This document shows positions 36,401-48,600 of a DNA stretch of 64,000 bases, in pieces. Source of the stretch: Argopecten irradians (Eukaryota; Mollusca; Bivalvia; Pectinida; Pectinidae); assembly GCF_041381155.1 (NCBI RefSeq), contig NC_091142.1, forward strand, positions 25,522,264 to 25,586,263. The letters run 5' to 3'. The notes under the pieces were generated by a model, which saw nothing but the letters and a program-made list of their open reading frames with translations, was not told where the DNA came from and made no database searches. A program made the position numbers and the translations under genes. Numbering within the stretch: position 1 is the first letter of the stretch; each line of letters opens with the position of its first letter.

Positions 36401-37548
36401 GGAGAGAGGTAAGGGTCAGGTTTTCTGTGTACTACAAACCTCCCTACTCCCACAAAGGAGAGAGGTAAGGGCCAGGTTTTCTGTGTACTACAAACCTCCC
36501 TACTCCCACAAAGGAGAGAGGTAAGGGTCAGGTTTTCTGTGTAGTACAAAACTTACACTCCCTACTACTTACACAAAGGAGAGAGGTAAGGGTCAGGTTT
36601 TCTGTGTACTACAAACCTCCCTACTCCCACAAAGGAGAGAGGTAAGGGTCAGGTTTTCTGTGTACTACAAACCTCCCTACTCCCACAAAGGAGAGAGGTA
36701 AGGGTCAGGTTTTCTGTGTACTACAAACCTCCCTACTCCCACAAAGGAGAGAGGTAAGGGTCAGGTTTTCTGTGTACTACAAACCTCCCTACTCCCACAA
36801 AGGAGAGAGGTAAGGGTCAGGTTTTCTGTGTACTACAAACCTCCCTACTCTACCACATCCACAAAGGAGAGAGGTAAGGGCCAGGTTTTCTGTGTACTAC
36901 AAACCTCACTACTCACACAAAGGAGAGAGGTAAGGGTCAGGTTTTCTGTGTACTACAAACCTCACTACTCCCACAAAGGAGAGAGGTAAGGGTCAGGTTT
37001 TCTGTGTACTACAAACCTCCCTACTCCCACAAAGGAGAGAGGTAAGGGCCAGGTTTTCTGTGTACTACAAACCTCCCTACTCCCACAAAGGAGAGAGGTA
37101 AGGGTCAGGTTTTCTGTGTAGTACAACTACTTACACAAAGGAGAGAGGTAAGGGTCAGGTTTTCTGTGTACTACAAACCTCCCTACTCCCACAAAGGAGA
37201 GAGGTAAGGGTCAGGTTTTCTGTGTACTACAAACCTCACTACTCCCACAAAGGAGAGAGGTAAGGGTCAGGTTTTCTGTGTACTACAAACCTCCCTACTC
37301 CCACAAAGGAGAGAGGTAAGGGTCAGGTTTTCTGTGTACTACAACTACTCCCACAAAGGAGGAGAGAGGTAAGGGTCAGGTTTTCTGTGTACTACAAACC
37401 TCCCTACTCCCACAAAGGAGAGAGGTAAGGGTCAGGTTTTCTGTGTACTACAAACCTCCCTACTCCCACAAAGGAGAGAGGTAAGGGTCAGGTTTTCTGT
37501 GTACTACAAACCTCCCTACTCCCACAAAGGAGAGAGGTAAGGGTCAGA
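30491..37548. repeat. 7-kb minisatellite, 56-bp unit, about 125 copies
   Basis: The unit contains CAGGTTTTCTGTGTACTACA, AACCTCCCTACTCCCACAAA and GGAGAGAGGTAAGGGT in order. Most copies are identical or differ at one of a few positions (GGGT/GGGC, CTCCC/CTCAC). A shorter variant with TAGTACAACTACTTACAC recurs near 31066, 31112 and 37127. ACCTCCCTACTCC and GGAGAGAGGT can pair as a small hairpin in each unit. Small clusters of copies carry several single-base losses. It is intergenic between two converging genes. Confidence 0.95.
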
Positions 37549-37867
37549 AATTGCATGGCTATTTGATACCCTATAAAAGTGGTCTTATTAAGCAGGTGGT
37601 CTGTATACAGAGGTGCTTTGCTTTGACAGGCAGGTTTTAATGTACATGTATAATGTCACTAAATCTACTTGCCATGTAAGATAATAACTGGTAATGAACA
37701 CAACATTTACTTAGGGCTGTTCCAGCAAAACATATATGGTACCCAGGGAAGGCACTTTAAAAATAGTATGTGCCATGGTGTGTTTAAAATAAAATCACTT
37801 CTGTGGCAGGGTGGCATTTCAATAAAATCACTTGAGTGGGTGGGTCTCTCTGAAGCACTTTTTGAAA

Positions 37868-39609
37868 TACAAGAGGCCCATGGGCCTTAACCGTCACCTG
37901 AGTTAGAATATATAATGAAACAAATAATGAAACAAATTAAAGACATATATACACTATATGCTGGGCCTTGAAGTTGGTCAGTGATTTATAAATTTGACTC
38001 TTTAGACTATGAAGAGTATTTGCTTCCATCAGACCTGTGAACTTAGAGGTATTTTTTGAAATTTTAATCATTTTGACCCTGTTTGATCCTGCTCCTCTGG
38101 TCCCCCAGGGAGTCATCGAGGATGGATATGGATGTTAAAATGCTATATCTTCGGCTAATAATTCTAATCAAGCTTGACTAATTTCCTACGAAAATTGGGC
38201 AAATAATGTTCACAAATATGTTTTTCCTATATAAACTAAAGGAAACTCGACCCCTCCCCAGGGGGTAATGTGAGACCCCAAGGTCATATAATTCACAATT
38301 TTTATAAAACACCTTAAGACCTTTCCATCTATAGTTATTTGATTCTACTATATCCAGAATTTTAGAAGATTTTTGAAGTTTTAGCCTATTTGACCCTTTT
38401 TTAGCCCCGCCCCTCTGCCCCCAGGGGGTCGGCCAGGACTAATGTGGATATGATATTAAAATGCTATCTCAGGCTAATAATTCTAACCAAGTTTGACTCA
38501 TTTCCCACGAAAATTGAGCAAAAAATGCTCATTTTCTTTTTCCTATATAAACTATAGTAAACTTGACCCCCTCCCCAAGCGGAAACAGGAGACCCCAGGG
38601 TCATATAATTTACGATTTCTTTAAACAAACTTTAAGACCTTTTCATCTTTAAAGTGTATTTGATTACACCATTTCCAGAATTTTAAAAGAATATTTTTGA
38701 AGTTTTAGCCTATTTGACCAATTTTTGGCCCCGCCCCTCTGCCCCCAGGGGGTCGGCCAGGACCAATGTGGATATGATATTAAAATATCGGGCTAATAAT
38801 TCTAACCAAATTTGACTCGTTTCCAATAAAAATTGAGCAAAACATGCTCATAAATGTGTTTTCCCTATATAAACTATAGTAAACTTGACCCCCTCCCCAA
38901 GGGGAAACGTGAGACCCCAGGGTCATATAATTCACAATTTTTGTATAGGACCTTAAGACCTTTCTATTTATGAAAAGTATTTGATTCTACCATTTCCAGA
39001 ATTTCAGCAGAAGATTTTTGAAGTTTTAGCCTATTTGACCCCTTTCGACCCCACCAGAAGGCCCCTGGGGGTCAGTCATAGAAAATTTGTTAAAAGGATT
39101 AAATGGCCATCTCATACTGATAATTCTGACAACATTTGACTCATTTCCTATTACAAATGACCAAATAATGCGCAAAAATGTGTTTTCCCAATATAAACTA
39201 TGGTAAACTTAACCCCCTCCCCAGGGGGAAATTAGAGACCCCAGGGTCATATAATTCACAATTTTTGTAAAGGACCTTAAGACCTTTCTATCTATGAAGA
39301 GTATTTGATTCTACCACATCTGTGAGTAGAGAAGAAGATTTTTGAAATTTTACTCAATTTTACCCCTTTTGGCCCCTCCCACAGCCCCCTGGGGGGTGGG
39401 GACCACATAATTCACAATTTTGATTGGCCTTATGCCTTAGAAGGTTTGTGCAAAATTTCATTGAAATTGCTTAAGCAGTTTTGGAGAAGAAGTCGAAAAT
39501 GTAAATTGTTTACGGACATACGACGCACGACGGACGACGCACGACGGACGACGACGGACAAAAGGCGATTAGAATAGGTCACTTGAGACTTCGTCTCAGG
39601 TGACCTAAA
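37868..39609 (+). mobile_element. HINE-like element with about 320-bp tandem core, complete
   Basis: The head is ACAAGAGGCCCATGGGCCTT then ACCGTCACCTGAG. Four units of about 320 bp are marked by GACCCCCTCCCCAAGGGGAA and GGGTCATATAATTCAC. A GACGCACGACGGACGACG stretch leads to a tail hairpin (GGTCACTTGAGAC / GTCTCAGGTGACC) ending CTAAAAA. Head and tail are complementary in the same way as in the 11.8-kb element but with different bases. Confidence 0.78.
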
Positions 39610-40013
39610 AATGCTAAATTTGTGTTTTATAATGTTGCTGTCAGTCCTCCTGACTACAAAAATAACTGTTGAGAAAAAACTTAATTTCTAACAATATTAA
39701 TGTGTTGTTTATCTTCAATAAAAAAATATTTTATTTTCTGGGTGTTTTAATATAATAATGGCCAAATATTTATCTAAAACATATTATATTAAATCAATAG
39801 TCATTCAGATCCCCCGCCAATGGAGATATCAAAGCTGAAGTAAGTTTGATTGTGGAGACTTATGTGTATGAAAAAAAAACAGGAAAAAGGAAGTTGAGCT
39901 AAAGAAAGATGGAGTATAATTCAAGTAGAGCGGGGCTGCAATTGTTGAATCAGGTATACAGCCTTGACATTTATATTAGACTATATACACAGAGATGGGT
40001 GGAGTTTTGCAAA

Positions 40014-40735
40014 GTAACATTTACCATTTACCATGATATTTTCAGCAATTTTTCCATGGTAACGGAAAAAGTGCAAAAAATGAAAACCTAAAAATAGCAA
40101 AAGGTACTACTAAACCATAAAAAGAATGTGTCTATGAAGTTTCGTGGAAATATCTCTGCTGGTTTTAGAGTTGTGCTCCGGAAACGATTCTTACACAAAA
40201 ATCTGCTATTTTCAGCAATGTTTCCATGGTTACAGAAAAAAGTACAAAAAGTGAAAACCTTAAAATAGCAAAAGGCACTACTAGACCATAAGACAATGTG
40301 CTATGAAGTTTCATGAAATATCTCTGCTGGTTTTGAGTTGTGCTCGGAAACGATTCTTACACAAAAATCTGTATTTTCAGCAATGTTTCCATGGTTACAG
40401 AAAAAAGTACAAAAAGTGAAAACCTTAAAAATAGCAAAAGGCACTACTAGACCATAAAGACAATGTGTCTATGAAGTTTCGTGGAAATATCTCTGCTGGT
40501 TTTAGAGTTGTGCTGCGGAAACGAACCTGGTACAAAAATATGATATTTTTAGCAATGTTTCCATGGTTACGGAAAAAATGCAAAAAATAAAAACCTAAAA
40601 ATAGCAAAAGGCACTACTAGGCCATAAGAACAATGTTTCTATGAAGTTTCATGGAAATATCTCTACTGGTTTAAGAGTTACGGTATGCTCCGGAAACCAT
40701 TCGTACGGACGGACAGACGGACGGACGGAACCCAT
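40014..40735. repeat. 171-bp tandem repeat (about four units) with CGGACGGACAGACGG end
   Basis: TTTCCATGGTTACGGAAAAA recurs every 163-171 bp, and the block ends in GGACGGACAGACGGACGG. The layout is like the HINE elements (tandem core, GGAC-rich end) but no matching head was found. The third unit lacks many single bases compared with its neighbours. Confidence 0.7.
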
Positions 40736-41128
40736 TTGTATATCCCTGATCTTATATCCCTGATCCCCGGATATCCATGATAAAAATTGATTCTATCGAT
40801 GGGTCTCCCTATTTCAAAGTGCCTTCCCCCCCTACCATATATGTTTTTTCTAGAACAGCCCTTATTCTCTCATACAAAAGCATTGAAATATTGTAAAACA
40901 GGTAACAGATATAGGATTCAACCATATTGGATTCACACAGCCAGAATGGAAATGAAGGAAAGACCCAAGATTTTAGTATCATGATACAGGTATTATATTA
41001 CTTAAGTGATGCAAATACTTTAATAAGTTACCAAGTGGTACAGATATACATATAATGTTTATAGTTAATTCACCATACTTTAGACATTTTTAGTTTTATT
41101 CTTAAAAGTTCAATGACCAACATGTAAA

Positions 41129-41225
41129 AGTTATTGCATGGCTTTCTAGTAATAAGGGATTTATTACCCCCGAGCGAAGCGAGGGGGTAATAAGTCCCGA
41201 GTGACGAGAAATCATGCAATAACTG
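41129..41225. repeat. hairpin MITE, about 97 bp
   Basis: Outer arms AGTTATTGCATGGCTTTCT and AGAAATCATGCAATAACT enclose an inner perfect palindrome, TTATTACCCCC / GGGGGTAATAA, around GAGCGAAGCGA. No coding potential. Confidence 0.7.
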
Positions 41226-41279
41226 ACTTACTGCATACTTCTTAACCTCGAACAAAAAGACAGGTTGATTGAAAAAATA

Positions 41280-41860
41280 CACACCTTTGCACCCCTATAC
41301 CCCTACTCTCCAATTGTTCTCTGTTTTAATTTACCTGTACCTTTTATGCTTGTGAGCACTTTTCAGTATTAGAGGTTCATTGCTCAATATTGATATATCA
41401 GTTTGTCATTGTCCATCGTAAGGAGCACAGGGAGTTTTGCCATGTGTAGAGATAAAAACTTTGATTCTGCAAAATGCTGCATCAAAATGTTTTAAGAAGA
41501 TATGTACAGTATAAGCAATTGGATTTTTATCAACCTCTGTTCAGCGATTGCAAGAAAAATCAGTAAATGAAAAAAGAAATTGTTGGAAACTTTAAATGTA
41601 AGTGAATTTTATTTGAAATTAATTCCATATCTGTGCTTTCAATTGATTAAATGCATTACTAAGGCATCATTTGTTGATAAAAAGGTTCATGAGGAGTGAA
41701 AACTTTTCCTTACAATACGAAGTTGCTATTATATGATAATTAATTGGAATGATAATTAATGAAGCGTTTTGATGTACATTTAAATAAATGTGATTTTCTT
41801 ATTGCATTGTATATTAAAAAAAAATTGTCAGCATTAGTTAGTTGGTCTATTGATTAATCT
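41280..41860. repeat. dispersed repeat, diverged copy of 57460-58155
   Basis: Blocks such as TGCACCCCTATACCCC...CCATTGTTCTC, GTGAGNACTTTTCAGTA, CATCGTAAGNAG and AAAACTTTTCCTTACA occur in the same order in both places. The copies are strongly diverged with large indels. A local GCCCCTTTCATGG triplication near 41940-41990 follows. Family unknown. Confidence 0.5.
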
Positions 41861-42675
41861 AATCATTAGAACAAGGTGATAAATGATTATCTCCCCTCTC
41901 TTACAACATTTGTTACCATGGTTGACTGCACACATGTTCAGCCCCTTTCATGGTCCTGATTCGCCATGAAAGGGGGATTCAGCCCCTTTCATGGTCAAGT
42001 AATCCTAATTAATTCTGGTATTGTGGAGTAAACTGTGGTAACAAGACATTTGTTGGCCACACTTTTCCTTTGTGAGAGGTTGGAAGTATGCAGTAAATAT
42101 AATGTACAAGCATCCTCATAAACTAACCCATTACATGAACAGTACTGGCTGGTGACCAGTTCTCATCAAATACTACTCAATTCTCTCCAGTGCTTTTTGG
42201 GTGACTGTATGCAATCTTTTGGATTGTTTTGTTCGAAACCTTTTTAGTACATGTAGCATCTTATATCAGATCAGTAGATTACTTTTTTGCATCAAAGCTT
42301 ATTTCAAATCATAAGTCACATACATAAAATGTATATTGATGAGAAATGGTACTTTGAGAAAATTGGTCACCAGTTGATTTACTCCGGTAATAGCTGGAAT
42401 ATAGAGGATGGTGTTCATTATTAATCAATAGCACCAAAGTCAATTATGTTCTCTGTAACAAAAAAGAAATGGTTTGAAAAAAAATATATCAAAATATTTG
42501 TTCTGTTATCTCGAAAGTACATTCCAACCTAGCTATGTGGCTACATTTAACAGTACATGCATGTGTATTCCTACACTCCAAGACAACTCGACATGTATTT
42601 CATAAGTAAGATAAATAAAATAATGTACCTAACCAAGAAAAGGTTATCATGACCTTGAGTAAAAGACCTTCACTT

Positions 42676-45600
42676 TCATTCTAGAATAGTGTTCATGGCT
42701 TGAGGAGCAAGACTACGTCTGTACATGTTTGGGTCATTCAGGGTCATTGAGGCTACGGAACTTGGCCTTAATTCCTCCATATCTGGTAGTTCAATCTTTT
42801 CCATGACTTCCTTAGCTATAGGACTAGCCTCGTGCACGTCATTGGCAATGCTGTCCTGGAGTAGACGTAACATGTGTTTTATCTCCTCCAATCTGAAGAG
42901 TGTCTGAAAAAGGGAGATAATTATTTTAAAATGATACAACAACACATGATGAAAGCCTTATCACACTTATCAGCCACCAGCCTTGATCTTAGACTAATGA
43001 GTGTATATATAATAACAGGCTGAATGTCAAATGATTTAAAATTTCAGCATCTAAAAACTTAAGACAATATGTTTGCCTAAAGCTAACTAATAGCCCCCTT
43101 CCTGTTTCCCCTTATTTCAGCCCATGGCTACCCACTGTTCCTCCATTATGGTTCCATGGTAACAGTTATTGATTAAGCATGTAAAATGTGTCAAATCATA
43201 GACATCGACATTTTACACGAATTCACGAGTTTTGAACAAAATTGTTAAACAAGCTAATATGTTATTGACCAAATTTCATTGATATAATTTCTATGGAAGT
43301 TTATTTTCATGGAGGTTATGACAGGATTACAAACTTCCAATACCGCTGATTTTATATAAAGCTATGTACCTGATCCTCATATGCAAGGTAAGAGTTGTCC
43401 AGATACGGATCCTCCTCAATGGCCGTCCTCAGCTTGGAATCCAGGAAGTTAGCTATCTCCGTACCAGCCATTGTGATTCGAGCTTTACACACTTCGTTAA
43501 GTTTTTGTTGAAACACCATTATCATTTTCCCCAGCTGTGCTTCATTAATAGGGCCCTGTAAACATGGTGACTGGGGTATAAATCTACCTTGTGATAAATC
43601 TAATTATCAAATATGAACTTTTGGACAACTAACCCAATTTATAAAGATGAAAAAATATTCAAGGGGAAAATATACACGTATTATGCTCAATTATATGGTT
43701 ACTTTTGATATTATATCACTTGCCAAGAATTTAACCTGTTATCTTAAAATTATTTGCAATTGGTAAAATTTCCTAACAAGATTAAACGGAAATAAAGAAA
43801 TTAATTTGAAGTTTGAAATAATAACAAAAATGAAATTTATCTAAATTATATTTGAACACCTGAAACTGTTAATAAAATTAACACAGTAGAAACAACAAGA
43901 GCTTTTTTAAGAACAGCAAAGCCTGTCTCTGGAATTTTGTTTATTTAATTCAGGTTCCTTGTATTATATAAAATTTATTATAAAAATCATTATGAAATAT
44001 AGCAATGTCGTTACATATTTTAAATTTTCAGCCCAATGGGCCTCTTGAATTTCTCAAATCCAGCATTTCCCTCTTAAGTAGTTGTCCATACCCATCACAA
44101 CAATTATAATCCAAAATCATCGTACAAATCAAAATTATTTGTGGTAGATAATATAGTATTACAACACTTGCACCAAAACCTTAACCTGGCTATTTCGGCC
44201 CATGGGCCTCTTGAAATTCTGACTATCCAGCATTTGGCTTCCTTTAAATGATAGTCCACACCCATTGTAACAATTATAATCCAAAATGATTGTAGAAATC
44301 AATGTCAATTGTGACAGCTAAGAGTATTACAACACTTGCACGAAAACCTTAACCTGGGAGTTCCAACGCCGAAACCAACACCAAAGTGATTCCATTACCC
44401 CCTATCTTCGAGAAGCGACCTAAAAATTCTAGATTAATTTTTTTTAATAAAATCTGAAAAATTACCATATTGTATGCCTTACCTCTAACTCCTCTGTAGA
44501 ACTAAGAGAAGCGGCAGTTACTGGGGTCGCCTGACTACGCTGTGACCTTCTGGTGCCCTTTGACCCCCGACTCGGCTGCTGGGAGGGAGGTGGAGGTTGG
44601 CGGTTCCTAAATCTCTCCTGGTTATGACCTATGAACTCCATCATGAGCTGAACAAGGTCCTGTAATGTTTCCACCATGAAGGTGACATACTCTATCTGGG
44701 CCGCCATACTGTGTAACATACGCCAACTCTCTGCTATGTGGTTCAGGTCCTTTTCACAGAAAATAAGTAATAAAGATCTTAATTTATTGTCTTAATGACA
44801 TTTAGTTTCCCCTAGTCATTTCTAATTTCAGACCATAGAGTTAGGCCTCTCTCTCTCTATGTATATATCTATATACACATTCATTTGTCATCATCAATAT
44901 ATAAATTAACCAAGCCCAAGTGAAGTCTACTGTATTGTTAAATTTTGTAGGTGTAAAATTTAATTTCAAGCTACTGTTTGAAACTGATCGGTATTCACAA
45001 GGGTCTGTTTTCACTAATCATCCTTTGGCTTCAATCAAAGAAAGTCTAATGCTTTAATATTCAGCTTGTCATCATGTACTAACATTGTGTTCTTGTAATT
45101 TCTGTATCAGGATTGAACTAGGTTGATCATCGGCAACTAGGTAGCTTAATCGATTGAGCATCTTGCTTGTGTTTGGAGATTCTCGGATCAAACAACAATC
45201 TGACTGTTACATTTTTTCCTTTCCTGTTACAATTTGTAAATTTGGGACAGCAAAAAAAATTGCCTACTTCATATAAGGGTCTCATGAAAATAAGGTAGGA
45301 GGAGAGTTGAGGGAAAAATCTTGTCGACTATACTTGAAGACTGGGAAGTGGGAGGGTAAAATCTTGTCGACTATACTTGAAGACTGGGAAGTGGGAGGGT
45401 AAAATCTTGTCGACTATACAGTGGAACTTGGTTGATACGAACTCGGATAATTCGACAACCAGGCTTAATACGAAGTACTTTTCCGGTCCCGGCCGAATTC
45501 CCTCTTTACTTTGTTTAAATAACTCGGATAGTGGGAGGGAAAAACTAGAAAAACTCGGATAATACGAAATAAATTTTGGTCCGAATCACAAAAATCATAC

Positions 45601-48600
45601 ATAAAATGGTCTTGCAACTGGAAGTGAGATTATTTGGATAACAAGATCGCCGAAATGCGATTTCTTTTTCATAAATCTGCTTTAGAACGACATTTCAAAA
45701 TATCTATCGAAGTTTTCTTGTTATAATTTTGCAACTACCATCGGCGATTTTGACATCTCTCTTGTTCACATTGTTTTACGACATGGAAACTAGTCCATAT
45801 ATACCAAGTAAAGAGATAGTCAGTAGACACACAAACTCGCTTAATTCGAACACTCGGATAACTCGAAGTTTTATCCGGTCCTTCGAGTTCGTATTCGAGT
45901 CACTTACTTGAAGACTGGGAAGTGGGAGGGTAAAATCTTGTCGACTATACTTGAAGACTGGGAAGTGGGAGGGTAAAATCTTGTCGACTATACTTGAAGA
46001 CTGGGAAGTGGGAGGGTAAAATCTTGTCGACTATACTTGAAGACTGGGAAGTGGGAGGGTAAAATCTTGTCGACTATACTTGAAGACTGGGAAGTGGGAG
46101 GGTAAAATCTTGTCGACTATACTTGAAGACTGGGAAGTGGGAGGGTAAAATCTTGTCGACTATACTTGAAGACTGGGAAGTGGGAGGGTAAAATCTTGTC
46201 AAGTAAAGTTGACAATGGTACGGAAATAGTTAATCCTACCTGATTAAGAAGACTCCTGAGAAGAAGTCCACGATGGACCGTCAGCCAATCACAGTGGAGT
46301 TTAGCGTCTCCTAACATCCGATTGAGAAACTGGTGGGCAGTTCGTGTGTTGGCTCCGTTCATAGGATCACCACCATTTCTAGAACCACCATTTTGATAAT
46401 GGAATGCTGCCTGTTGAAACAAACAAGATTTACTATGTTTCTCTTGTCCAGAAATTAATTAAATTATTAATATAACATTTCAGGGTAGTATGTTAAAGAT
46501 GCTCCATCGCTGACAAATGGTATTTTTTCACTATCAAAAACAGGAGCAGACGATTTAGTATTTTCTTCATTACAAAAGTTACTTACTTTACACCATTACC
46601 ACCATTAAAAAGTTTGAGTTTCTAATTTCACTTTTAGCTAATAAAAATATGAAAAATAATTAATTGCATCCCAAAACAATTTGATGGCACTATATCCTAT
46701 ATGGAATGAAGTACTGATTGCTCATGCACCAAAGGCAAATTTTTTATATTTTTTTTTTGTTAATTAGACAATAAACAACAATCATTGTTCAAATGATAAA
46801 TATCGAATATCATTTATGCTCTGTCGGCAGTGGAGCATCTTTAAAAGCTCTAGAATTCATTTACATATTTTTAATGACACAATGCCAAGCAAAAATGTAA
46901 AATTACTTGCTATGAAAAATTCTTATTCAGTGAACTCCCTCCAATATGATAACCTAGCTGCACTGAGAGTGATTGTTTCCAAATTAAAATTATCCTTAAA
47001 TGTATTCTTCAAATACAATGACAAATGATCCGGTTTTTAAATTCTGTAAGACATGTAATAATAGCTGCTATCAGTAAACAAATAAACACATTTTAAAAAC
47101 TTTTACTTCATCTAATGAGACAAATCTGACTCTTACTCAAACCAGAGACAAAATTGATACTTATAATTTAAATGATTATAATTAAATTAATTTTAGACTA
47201 AACCGATATCATACATACCCGATCTTGAGACAAAAATATAGACTGGTAAAATGCCACTGGATTGTCAGGGTAAAACACCTCAGCCCTAAACGAAACAGGA
47301 ACAATGTGATTCAATACATCGTCAGTAGACTGACAAGTGACATGGACATCTTTTTCAGCTTCTTATTTCTACCATAGCCAAACCTAATACTATTTGATAA
47401 TATTAATTACAGATTGCAGTCAGTAGTGGCTGCATGTGCGGCTGGTATAACAGTGCGACTTACATATGAACAAAAGCCTTCTTCTATGTAGGTCAAAACA
47501 TAGATCACAGTGACCTACATTTGGTACATTGTACCTACTGGTAATGTAAACCACTTCGAGTTATTTTCCTGCACATAAATAATAACTGGCATCTTCATTA
47601 TTTTCAACATACGTGGATTTGCGAACACAGTGTACATATCAAATTCATAATATTAAGGACTCTTACTGACACATAACAGTGAAGTATTCATGTTTTACTT
47701 ATTAATTATTTACATAATATTTGAATTCACGTTCAAGCTCACTCATGAATTTCAAAGATAAACACTTAACCTCCTGACAAAGGTGACAATAAGTTAGGAA
47801 ATTCTCCCTGAATGTGGGCATAAAGCCAGTCTGCATATCCATATTGGATCATAAACAAAATTGATATGTTTGGTTTAAGTAGTTCAACATCCTATTAACA
47901 GCTAGGGTCAATAAAGGATAAGCCAGCTAAGTTAAGCTAGTGGAGAAAAGCTGGAGTACCCGGTAAAAAGACCACTGACCAGCGGTCAGTACCTGGCAAC
48001 TGCCCCACATGGGATTTGAACATATATGACTCAGAGCTCGAGGCGAATATACGTGGGGACATCTCAGCCATCGCACCCAAACAAGCAATTCATAATGGGT
48101 AAAGAATCAAGTACTCACTCTACATCATCGTCGGTGAGGAAATGAAACAGGAAGTATTTCCGAACTGGTACATAGCGCCACTGGTCTAGGAACACATATG
48201 CCTGTAAAAGAAAAGACAACTTCAATTTTGGTATTTTTTGACAAATCATAACAAGAGGCCCAAAGGGCCTTAACGGTCATCTGACTACCTTGGCAATAAT
48301 AAAATTAATTTCATATGGTGTCACTTTGTCAGGACCATGTCAGGATCATTTTCCATTTCCTTCAACAAATTTTATTTCAAACAAGAGGCTCAAGGGCCTT
48401 AACATGTAGGAAATTAATCAGATATAGTGTCATGGTAGCCTTCTTCTATTTGGGATCAACCAGAGATGTAACAATACTTTGTCGAACCATGTCAGGATCA
48501 TCTCATGCAGATGAAGTTGCAGCCAAATCACATAGGTAGAACTTGAGAAGAAGTTCAAAATGTGTTTTCAAGATGGCGGCTGTGGCGGCCATCTTGGATT

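Larger units (their letters stand above)
37714..40861. mobile_element. nested DNA transposon, TSD TTA, Harbinger-like ends
   Basis: The left end GGGCTGTTCCAGCAAAACAT is matched by the inverted right end around ACATATATGGTA and GAAGGCACTTT, giving terminal repeats of about 55 bp with mismatches. TTA flanks both sides (37711-37713 and 40862-40864). Its own sequence seems to be only about 155 bp on the left and about 120 bp on the right. The rest is later insertions: a HINE-like element and a 171-bp tandem element. Confidence 0.7.

Noticed and set aside
31870-36549. Open frames of 70-90 codons inside the 56-bp array
   Set aside because: Unit length is not a multiple of three, frames close repeatedly, and the text is only the repeat translated.
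30491-37548. Regular repeats that superficially resemble a CRISPR array
   Set aside because: The units are directly adjacent with no unique spacers, in a eukaryotic, intron-bearing context.
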